From positions 276,707 through 340,706 of the forward strand of contig JAFKGD010000003.1 in assembly GCA_017307855.1 (NCBI GenBank): a stretch of DNA of 64,000 nucleotides, written 5' to 3'. This document shows positions 41,129 to 47,556 of this stretch, piece by piece. Both the position numbers and the translations under genes were made by a program. The notes beneath the pieces were generated by a model. That model ran no database searches, was not told the origin of the DNA, and saw only the letters and a program-made list of their open reading frames with translations. This stretch comes from Burkholderiales bacterium. Its GTDB lineage: Bacteria > Pseudomonadota > Gammaproteobacteria > Burkholderiales > Burkholderiaceae_C. The stretch's first letter is position 1. Every line of letters begins with the position of its first letter.

Positions 41129-41160
41129 AAGGGCTTGCAAGTGATTGCAAGCCCTTTTTT
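41129..41160 (+). terminator. Terminator of tRNA-Val
   Basis: Perfect 12-base stem AAGGGCTTGCAA / TTGCAAGCCCTT with a GTGA loop and trailing TTTT. Twenty bases after the tRNA. Confidence 0.93.
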
Positions 41161-41214
41161 GCTTTGCAGATCAGCGGCGCTTAAGCCTCTGAAGCCCACT
41201 GTAAGCACAGTCGG

Positions 41215-41652
41215 TCAGATGAGCCCACGTTCAGCAAAGCTAACGATAGTCGCGCCGCCGACCACGATGTGATCGAGTACGCGTACGTCCACGAGCGCCA
41301 ATGTTTTCTTGAGCACCTCTGTCAGCGCTAAATCGGCCATAGAAGGCTCGGCTAGGCCGGATGGGTGGTTATGCGCCAGAATGACCGCCCCAGCCCTTTT
41401 GGACAGAGCTTCGATCACCACCTCGCGTGGGTAGACTCTCGTCTGACTCAAGGTCCCGCGAAAAAGCTCTTCCGCGGCGATGAGCCTGTTCTGGCTGTCG
41501 AGGAACAGCACCATGAAAACCTCGTGCGGCCGCTCCCCCAGACGCAGCCGGAGGTAGTCCTTGACGGCTTGTGGCGACGACAGGCAATCGCGCTCCTGAG
41601 CCTCGCAGGCCAAGTACTCGAGAGCGCGCTGAATGGTCTGCTCTCGGTTCAT
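41215..41652 (-). CDS. RadC-like JAB/MPN domain protein
   Basis: A 145-residue JAMM-domain protein. The metalloprotease-like motif is [22 protein letters not shown], preceded by the [19 protein letters not shown] strand-helix unit typical of RadC. It lacks the N-terminal helix-hairpin-helix part of chromosomal RadC, a form usually found on plasmids, prophages and integrative elements. Function is unknown; a role in recombination has been doubted. Its start overlaps the stop of the ArdC-like gene (ATGA), so both are one unit. Confidence 0.88.
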   Translation of the reverse strand: MNREQTIQRALEYLACEAQERDCLSSPQAVKDYLRLRLGERPHEVFMVLFLDSQNRLIAAEELFRGTLSQTRVYPREVVIEALSKRAGAVILAHNHPSGLAEPSMADLALTEVLKKTLALVDVRVLDHIVVGGATIVSFAERGLI

Positions 41653-42554
41653 GCTGCCTCCCGCTGTGTTTCGGCCACGCCTTCCTGATTGCAGTCCGGC
41701 GTGCAGCCGATCACGAAGTCAGCGGCCCGCTGAGCCAGACTCGCCGCCCGGAAGATCAGGCGCCTGTCGTTCTGCAGGGCTTTCAGCCACTCCTGAACGT
41801 AGGCGGCATGCTGCAGGTGAGAGTCCAGCCGGCAGTGCGCGTTGAGGAAGGCCGAGCCCATCTCGGCAACCAGCTCCTCAAAAGCGTAGGCGGAAAGGCC
41901 GAACCTTCCGCCCAGAGGTCGGCCCAGCCGATCCTTATGCCCCGTCCAGTGGGTAAGCTCGTGCAGGGCAACGTCGTAGTACGCCTCGGGCGAGGCAAAC
42001 AGCCCCTGGTCGGGAAGCCGGATCAGATCCGGCTCCGGGGCATAGAAAGCCTGCTGACCGCCATGCTCGATCCTCGCGCCGGTCCCCTTGATCAGCGCGT
42101 CGGCCTCGGCACATGCGTCCCAGGTCACGTCGGGCGGCTCGGCCGAGAACTCAGGCGGAAGCCCGTCGATCTGAGACGCATTGAAGACCGTGAACCGCCG
42201 AAGGAGCGGGTAGACGCTGCGTGCCGGCTCGCAGCCGGCCGCTGGCTCTTCGCGCTCCTGGATCTTGAAGAAGACGATCGGGCTGCCTTCTTCGCCGCGG
42301 CGGACGTGGGCGCCCAGCGACTTGGCCTGGTGGAATGTCAGCCACCGATTGGTGGGATAGCCGGCCAGCGCCGCCTGCATGTTAAGCAGCAGCACATTCA
42401 CGCCGCGGTAGGCGCGCCCGGTGGCCAGGTTCTCGGGCTGCATCGAACGCCCATCGCCTCGCCAGGGCGGAGCCCACGGGGGCGCGCCGCCCTCCAAGGC
42501 GGCGATCACTTTGTTCGTCACGAGTTCGTACAGATCCTGTTTGATGGCAGGCAT
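41649..42554 (-). CDS. ArdC-like antirestriction protein (DUF1738, zincin-like)
   Basis: A 301-residue protein. The N-terminal DUF1738/ArdC ssDNA-binding part holds [36 protein letters not shown] and [12 protein letters not shown]. The C-terminal zincin-like metalloprotease domain carries the HELTH zinc motif in [20 protein letters not shown]. ArdC proteins protect incoming DNA from host restriction or nuclease attack during conjugation. Pairing with radC is a classic plasmid/ICE arrangement. It is translationally coupled to the RadC-like gene and supports a conjugative-element origin for the region. Confidence 0.88.
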   Translation of the reverse strand: MPAIKQDLYELVTNKVIAALEGGAPPWAPPWRGDGRSMQPENLATGRAYRGVNVLLLNMQAALAGYPTNRWLTFHQAKSLGAHVRRGEEGSPIVFFKIQEREEPAAGCEPARSVYPLLRRFTVFNASQIDGLPPEFSAEPPDVTWDACAEADALIKGTGARIEHGGQQAFYAPEPDLIRLPDQGLFASPEAYYDVALHELTHWTGHKDRLGRPLGGRFGLSAYAFEELVAEMGSAFLNAHCRLDSHLQHAAYVQEWLKALQNDRRLIFRAASLAQRAADFVIGCTPDCNQEGVAETQREAA

Positions 42555-42630
42555 GGGATTGCTCCAGAAATGAAAACGCCCCGGCGAGCACTGCTCGTCC
42601 GGGGCGGAGGGGAGGTTGGTGAAGAGGCTG

Positions 42631-42786
42631 TTAGAGGCGGCTGTCGTCAGCGCTGGATGGGCTATGCCCGAGGCGGCGGGACCTCGGCACGCGTCGCCAG
42701 AAGCAGAGCGCGCGCAGCAGGCCGGCAATGGGCCAGTAGATGAGCAGGGAGATCAGCTGGAGGAGAGCGGAGATCAACGTGATCAT
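42631..42786 (-). CDS. Small single-pass membrane protein
   Basis: A 51-codon frame with one hydrophobic helix (LISALLQLISLLIYWPIAGLL) and a basic tail RRVPRSRR. GAGG lies six bases upstream of the ATG. It sits between the ArdC-like gene and another small membrane protein, on the same strand. No family recognised; such two-gene membrane pairs are common accessory genes on mobile elements. Confidence 0.5.
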   Translation of the reverse strand: MITLISALLQLISLLIYWPIAGLLRALCFWRRVPRSRRLGHSPSSADDSRL

Positions 42787-42794
42787 GTTCGGCC

Positions 42795-43070
42795 TCAGAC
42801 ATTCAGTGTGAAGTAGCCGGGAACGTACTTGCCGTTCCGGATATAGCCCAGCAGGCGGCGTGTCAGCGATGTGGTGAGGCTGGTCAGCAGACCCGCAAAG
42901 GTTGCGGCCATGACGCCGGAGAACGTGCCGAAGTGGACGACGAGCACCAGCAGGGTGACGCCAACGTCAATGGCAAGGTGGTAGTTGAGCCCGCGCAAGA
43001 GCATGCGCGTGGGCAGCTTCAGCGCGATCAGCAGCAGGCTGAGGAAGATGGCGATGCCGGTAGCAATCAA
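42795..43070 (-). CDS. Small membrane protein, two spans
   Basis: A 91-residue protein with two hydrophobic segments (IAIFLSLLLIALKLP and AIDVGVTLLVLVVHFG...MAATFAGLLTSL), ending NGKYVPGYFTLNV. TTG 43070 is chosen because AAGGAG lies six bases upstream; the open frame extends to an ATG at 43163 without a ribosome site. No family is recognised with confidence. Same orientation as radC/ardC. Confidence 0.55.
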   Translation of the reverse strand: MIATGIAIFLSLLLIALKLPTRMLLRGLNYHLAIDVGVTLLVLVVHFGTFSGVMAATFAGLLTSLTTSLTRRLLGYIRNGKYVPGYFTLNV

Positions 43071-43551
43071 GATGCACTCCTTGTGAGCGTCGCACCCCGC
43101 GAAGGCGGGGATAGAAACGACAGGAAGTGATGTCGAAGCAGGCGACGTACACGTCGCCTGCATGGAACGGCGCCGGAGGCGCGAAGAAATTCATGGGTCC
43201 CATCCCCACGAAGTGGGACTCCTATGCCGCCTGGGAAAACGTAATCCGAACCGGCCCCCCAGCTTTCCTAAGGGGTGGGAGGAGGATCAAGGCGTGGGGA
43301 TCTAAGAAAAAAACAAGCAAATCTCTCAGTGCTGTATCCAATGTTGGAACGAGCGAACAGACGAGGAGGGAGTCAATCCTCTTGAAGGCCTCAGGTGGGG
43401 CATCGGCTCGGAACACAGAACTGTGGGAGCTGCACAGATACTTTGGCCTTCGGTGCAGACGAGTGGCGCGTGCATCGCCTTCATCAGCACTTGGCCGGCC
43501 CCGAGCGCACTGTTCGTTGACACAATAGCGCTCTCACTTCTTGGATCTGCC
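43071..43551. other. Non-coding stretch with dyads between divergent mobile-element genes
   Basis: No convincing gene is seen; an open plus-strand frame covering 43127-43528 has no ribosome site and no protein-like pattern. Three dyads are present: CCCCGC/GCGGGG around 43095-43110, a perfect 24-base palindrome at 43138-43161 and CCCAC/GTGGG near 43205-43220. Confidence 0.5.
43138..43161. promoter_or_regulatory. Perfect 11-base inverted repeat
   Basis: GCAGGCGACGT and ACGTCGCCTGC are exact reverse complements separated by AC. Located 68 bases upstream of the TTG start of the minus-strand membrane gene, a position suited to an operator for the radC/ardC unit. Confidence 0.5.
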
Positions 43552-43839
43552 ATGGATGCCACTGGTTTCATCCCCCCAAGCGAGGCCAGCCTGCTAAGTC
43601 ACCTTAGCTCTCGAACACTGCTGTCGATGGGCGAGCTAATGCAGGCAATGACCGAGTCGCTCCATGAAATGCGTCGCGCAGAACTGGTCGAGATCCTTGA
43701 GGCCGGCGGAAGCCTCGGCATCCAAGCCACAGTGGATAAGAGGGGCGAGCGGACATTGAAACTCATCTCGCTCCAACCTAATGGCGAGCAGCGTACCGAG
43801 GCGACGATGCTGTTCTCTAATTCTCTTGCGCAGCGGTGA
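43552..43839 (+). CDS. Hypothetical protein
   Basis: A 95-residue frame starting ATG 43552. It is helical in appearance (LLSHLSSRTLLSMGELMQAM, then EMRRAELVEILEAGG) with a final beta segment. No family recognised and no strong ribosome site. It faces the serine recombinase gene tail to tail, 18 bases apart. Composition is less GC-biased than in the core region, consistent with acquired DNA. It may be a remnant. Confidence 0.4.
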   Translation: MDATGFIPPSEASLLSHLSSRTLLSMGELMQAMTESLHEMRRAELVEILEAGGSLGIQATVDKRGERTLKLISLQPNGEQRTEATMLFSNSLAQR

Positions 43840-43857
43840 AGCAACGTTGCGAGGCCT

Positions 43858-45414
43858 CTATGGCCCCAGGTGCGCTAGGTCCTCAAGGCGCGACGTCAAC
43901 ATCGACACGTCTGAGAACCGATATGCCTTCAGGAATGGCGGGGACAGACCGACGACACGGTAGCGGCCGGGCGGAAGAAGAATTCGCGGCACTAATTGCA
44001 GATCCAGGGCGGCCTCGTTGTTCGGGTCCATGCGTATAAACAGCATGAAGTCAGAGGACGCTCTGTCGCCAACCCATAAGTTCCACGCAGGCAATCCCTG
44101 TCGAGTCTTAATGCTTCGATGTATCTGAAGCGACAGCAATCGACCGTCAGGCAGGGCGAGAACGCTGGTGTACGAGTTCCATCTTCCGTCGAGGCCGACG
44201 CTCGCCAAGTCTGCATGAATACGCGTCGCTAGGTCGATGCGCACCCGCTCCATGCCAGCCAAGATCCTCGCTTCCTCTTGGACGTGCTCAGGCCAGTACC
44301 CGATCATCGTGTAAGCATTGAAAAGACTGCCGAATCTATGGCTGTAGCCGGCCGCAGTGAATCGGCCGAGCGAGTCGATTAATCTGCCGGAAAGGTAGCC
44401 GTGCTGCCGCAGCAACGCACGAAGGTTGTCGAGCAAGAGTTCATCGGGAGGACTGCGTGCCAGATCAACCAAGGCTGCTTGTGTACGTTCGAAGAGCTGC
44501 CGCGACACCAGTGGCTCGAACGCGTCAGCCTTGCGAAACTGCAGCTCCGGTGGACTCTCCGTTCGCCGCTTGCCGAGCCTGCTCGAAATTCGGTTGTAGA
44601 GGTTGACCCCGACGTACTTCTCGTTGACCAGCATGCCTCTGATCATTGCTCTCGACCATGGAAGTCCACGATCCCTCGGCACAGCCTCAGCGTTCAGTAA
44701 ATCTGTGATCGCTTGAGGGCCCAAGCGGTCATCTGCGCACAACGAGAAGATGCGTTGTACAAGCTCAACTTCATCGGCGGGTCCAGGTACAAGAATGGTG
44801 CGGTCGGACTTGAAGCTCTTGTGCTGCCCTTTCGCCATCAGGCCTTGGGGCTCCCCGTCCCTGTCCACTAGCATTCGCCGGAGGCCCAATCCAGGTGGCC
44901 CGCCTTGGCGAAATCCCCGCTCAGTCATCTTTCTTTGGCCCGTGAAGATCTTCTCCGACAGCTCGCGGCTGTACTCGCCGGCCATCGCGCGCTTAATACT
45001 TTTGAAAATGGCACTAACGGTCGAGCCGTCCTCGACGAATGGCTCGGCGCAGTAGATGACCTTCAAGCCGGCACGGCGGCAGAGAAATTCATAGAAGGCA
45101 CTCTCATCGGCATCTTGGAAGCGTCCCCATCTGCTGATGTCGTAAATCAGTACGGCACTGAAAGGAAAATCTCCGGCTTCAACATCTCGAAGCAACCGCT
45201 GCAGCGAATCGCGACCCCTGAGATGCAGCCCACTCTTCCCCTCATCGGCATACGTCCGAACGACAGAGTATCCGTGCCGTTCTGCATAGTCTCGGATGGC
45301 GGCCTGCTGGTTGATGCCCGAGTAGTCTTGCATCTCTGTGGACATGCGGATGTACTCGGCTGCTGCCAACTTGCCTTCGATGAGTACCTGCCGTCGCTGC
45401 CGCTTGGTAACCAT
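43858..45414 (-). CDS. Large serine recombinase
   Basis: A 518-residue site-specific recombinase. The N-terminal resolvase domain has EYIRMSTEMQDYSGINQQ with nucleophile Ser25, ADEGKSGLHLRGRDSLQRL and LIYDISRWGRF with catalytic Arg. The Recombinase domain follows (GPPGLGLRRML, PWSRAMIRGMLVNEKYVGV). The ~150-residue C-terminus is not a typical zinc-ribbon/coiled-coil and is unassigned. Such enzymes integrate or excise phages and elements, or act on inverted/deleted segments. It lies 2.7 kb from tRNA-Val and is probably the recombinase of a decayed element. ATG 45414 has no obvious competitor. Confidence 0.88.
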   Translation of the reverse strand: MVTKRQRRQVLIEGKLAAAEYIRMSTEMQDYSGINQQAAIRDYAERHGYSVVRTYADEGKSGLHLRGRDSLQRLLRDVEAGDFPFSAVLIYDISRWGRFQDADESAFYEFLCRRAGLKVIYCAEPFVEDGSTVSAIFKSIKRAMAGEYSRELSEKIFTGQRKMTERGFRQGGPPGLGLRRMLVDRDGEPQGLMAKGQHKSFKSDRTILVPGPADEVELVQRIFSLCADDRLGPQAITDLLNAEAVPRDRGLPWSRAMIRGMLVNEKYVGVNLYNRISSRLGKRRTESPPELQFRKADAFEPLVSRQLFERTQAALVDLARSPPDELLLDNLRALLRQHGYLSGRLIDSLGRFTAAGYSHRFGSLFNAYTMIGYWPEHVQEEARILAGMERVRIDLATRIHADLASVGLDGRWNSYTSVLALPDGRLLSLQIHRSIKTRQGLPAWNLWVGDRASSDFMLFIRMDPNNEAALDLQLVPRILLPPGRYRVVGLSPPFLKAYRFSDVSMLTSRLEDLAHLGP

Positions 45415-45930
45415 GATTCCGCATACAGAGTTGTGGTGCGGTCGTTTTAATCGCAGAACACTCGCGCGACATCTAAGAAAATTCTTAATTTGCGGGAGGG
45501 TTTTCCCTTGGTGGCTTATGCGGAGAGCCTGTGAAGTTCGATTGTTCGCCATCGTCAGAAACGGATTTCCATGACACTGGAGACAAGATCGAAGCAGTCA
45601 TCTTCTTCACGAGCTAGCAATCGTCCTTATAGCGCGCGGGGCCGAGGTGGTTCCAGCCGTCTCTTGCATGGCATGCGCGACGTTGAGATAGTGACCGATG
45701 CGAGCTTTGGGGCGACAACGACGAAGCTGATCGAGGTGGCGGGGCAGTACAGGGAGTGCAGGGCGGCGGCGTTTTCGTCAAACCACCGAAACAATTGAAT
45801 ATGTAATCACCTGTACACTGTGTTTCCCCGCCCCATCCGGGCCCGCCACCCTAGTGCCTCTGGCGGGCTGACGAGCTGCTTCGCTCGTTCGGGCTACATG
45901 TTTGCGCACCCTTGTGAGGAGTGAGCCAGC
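45415..45930. other. Gene-poor stretch downstream of the recombinase promoter
   Basis: A 75-codon plus-strand frame (45571-45798) is open but shows no family and no ribosome site. The part next to the recombinase is comparatively AT-rich and probably holds its promoter. Two consecutive stems, GCCCGCCA/TGGCGGGC (45841-45868) and ACGAGC/GCTCGT (45871-45888), precede the next gene by about 40 bases. Confidence 0.5.
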
Positions 45931-46260
45931 ATGGTCACCCACAAACCCCTTGCGTCCTCGGCTTCCTTGTCGGAGCTGCTCGGATCCGTCATCGTCACCG
46001 GCGACGAGAAGCTCATCCATACCGAGCCGTTTCGCGAATGGGAGCTGAACTATCACTCGGCCACCAACAGCCAGGGCGTCTACCTGATGCATTCGGTGGA
46101 AATGGCGCTGGGCGGGGCCGTGCGCGCGCGCATGACGACCGTGCGGCCGTCTCTGGAAGATGCCGCCGTGGTGGCGCTGCTGCGAGAGAAAGCGCACACC
46201 TGGATCGAAGAGTACGAAAGGCGCGACCACACCGGCGCCACGGACTTCGGTCCGCTGTAA
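45931..46260 (+). CDS. Small protein of an unnamed three-copy family, copy 1
   Basis: A 109-residue soluble protein. The body reads WELNYHSATNSQGVYLMHSVEM, a GGAVRARMTTVRP strand, a helix VVALLREKAHTWIEEYERR and the ending HTGATDFGPL. The same pattern recurs in the next gene and in the gene at 52710, so the three are paralogues. No known domain is recognised. GAGGAG lies 12-17 bases before the ATG. Tandem hairpins lie upstream. Fold guess: two beta strands plus a C-terminal helix. Confidence 0.7.
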   Translation: MVTHKPLASSASLSELLGSVIVTGDEKLIHTEPFREWELNYHSATNSQGVYLMHSVEMALGGAVRARMTTVRPSLEDAAVVALLREKAHTWIEEYERRDHTGATDFGPL

Positions 46261-46264
46261 TGCC

Positions 46265-46537
46265 ATGACCTACGCTGGGCGGGACATCTCGCTGCATACC
46301 GAAGAACTGCATGGTTGGACGTTGGTGTATGGATCGGCCACAGATGCGCAAGGCGCGTACCTCTTCCACGCGGTGACCATCGAGCAGGGAGGCATCGCGC
46401 GTGCCCGTTTGACCATCGTGCGGCCGCAACTGGAGCAGTCGCGCGTGCTGGAAGTGCTGCGCGCGCGTGCGCTGGACTGGACGGCCGCGTACAACCGGCG
46501 CGAGCACAGCGGGAACACCGACTTCGCGGCGCTGTAA
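46265..46537 (+). CDS. Small protein of the three-copy family, copy 2
   Basis: A 90-residue paralogue of the preceding gene, starting four bases after its stop, so the two form an operon. Shared pattern: LHGWTLVYGSATDAQGAYLF, GGIARARLTIVRPQLEQSRV, LRARALDWTAAYNRREHSGN, TDFAAL. The close tandem arrangement and moderate identity suggest an old duplication with both copies kept. Function unknown. Confidence 0.7.
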   Translation: MTYAGRDISLHTEELHGWTLVYGSATDAQGAYLFHAVTIEQGGIARARLTIVRPQLEQSRVLEVLRARALDWTAAYNRREHSGNTDFAAL

Positions 46538-46661
46538 GGGCGGCCTCATCATCTGCTCAGGGCAGGCGCTTCGCTCCGTCGATGGGTCATCCGGTGGCCG
46601 CCAGGCGCAGTTCGATCCGCACTGTCGATAGGTTGTTCTGACCTGCCTAGGCTGCGGCCCT

Positions 46662-46895
46662 ATGAACAAGACCATTCTTCTTACTCTTCTTCCACTCGCC
46701 GGCTTTATCGCCGGTTGCTAGACGTCTGGCCCGTTGGTCAGCGGATCCACGGCTCGGACCGTAACGGTCGAATCCCTCAGCCCTGCGCGAGCGGCCGATG
46801 CGGCCGAGGCCGAATGCGCCGCCAAGGGCACCGGATTACATGCCCGCTTCGTGGATGTGGCGGGGCGTCGCTACGTGTTCAACTGCGGGTCTTGA
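46662..46895 (+). pseudogene. Lipoprotein gene interrupted by an amber codon
   Basis: ATG 46662 opens a perfect lipoprotein signal, MNKTILLTLLPLAGFIAGC, whose Cys codon is followed at once by TAG (46719-46721). The frame then stays open for 57 codons to TGA 46893 and encodes a plausible small mature domain ending AECAAKGTGLHARFVDV then RRYVFNCGS with two Cys. The simplest reading is a single nonsense mutation in the codon just after the lipobox Cys. Amber suppression would be needed for expression. Confidence 0.75.
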
Positions 46896-46920
46896 GCCGC
46901 CGCTACAGTGGTGCAGCGCC

Positions 46921-47247
46921 TCATTCCAGCCCAGCGAACCACGCCGCATACGGCGTGTTCTTGACCATGCGACGGTTGTAATCCGGCGCTCCGTCGTACC
47001 ACCACACCGGGCCGCGCTCACCCAGGGCGCGTTTGGCTTCATCCACGCGCTGCCGCGCGGCGGCCCGCACCTCGGCCGGCTCGCGGCCCCGTAGATCTCG
47101 CCGCGCATCCATGAGCTGCTGCACCAACGCCTGGCGCTCGCTGGCCGGCAGCGCGGGATTGGCCATGCGCCAGAGCCGGCCGCGCACGACGAAGTAGCGG
47201 CCATCTGGCGTAACGGGATGCGGCGGTGGGATTCCGGCTTCTGCCAT
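46921..47247 (-). CDS. Hypothetical protein near ligD
   Basis: A 108-residue soluble protein. It begins PVTPDGRYFVVRGRLWRMANPALPASERQALVQQLMDARRDL, is rich in Arg and Ala helices, and ends GPVWWYDGAPDYNRRMVKNT followed by PYAAW. I associate this type with genes near ligD in Burkholderiales, but no function is known. It is divergent from the DUF3606/ligD unit. Confidence 0.6.
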   Translation of the reverse strand: MAEAGIPPPHPVTPDGRYFVVRGRLWRMANPALPASERQALVQQLMDARRDLRGREPAEVRAAARQRVDEAKRALGERGPVWWYDGAPDYNRRMVKNTPYAAWFAGLE

Positions 47248-47367
47248 CTGGGTAGCGTACGCGCGACGATCTACAACCGCAGCACCCTAGGCAACATCAA
47301 AGCAGTCCTACAGTACGTGAGCCGGCTACGCCACAAGATTCCCTCTTCACCAATATGAGGAATCGCC

Positions 47368-47547
47368 ATGAGTGACGACACGACCAAGACCGGAGCCGAC
47401 CGCAAACTCATCAGCCTGGAGCAGGATTACGAACGCCGCGACTGGGCCAAAAGCTTCGGCGTGAGCGAGGAAAAGCTGACCCAAGCCGTTCAGGCCGTAG
47501 GCAACTCTGCCGACGCTGTGCGCGAGTATCTGGGCAAGAACCGCTGA
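47368..47547 (+). CDS. DUF3606 family small protein
   Basis: A 59-residue protein: SLEQDYERRDWAKSFGVSEE, KLTQAVQAVGNSADAVREYL. This is the DUF3606 pattern, a short helical protein with the WAKSFGVSEEKL core, of unknown function and often found in stress-related loci. AGGAAT precedes the ATG by seven bases. It ends nine bases before ligD and is probably in the same transcript. Confidence 0.8.
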   Translation: MSDDTTKTGADRKLISLEQDYERRDWAKSFGVSEEKLTQAVQAVGNSADAVREYLGKNR

Positions 47548-47556
47548 TGGTGCGCC

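Noticed and set aside
43127-43528. A 133-codon plus-strand frame
   Set aside because: It reads through three dyads, lacks a ribosome site and shows no protein-like periodicity.
45571-45798. A 75-codon plus-strand frame after the recombinase gene
   Set aside because: Low-complexity Ser/Arg start, no ribosome site and no recognisable family; listed only as part of a gene-poor stretch.
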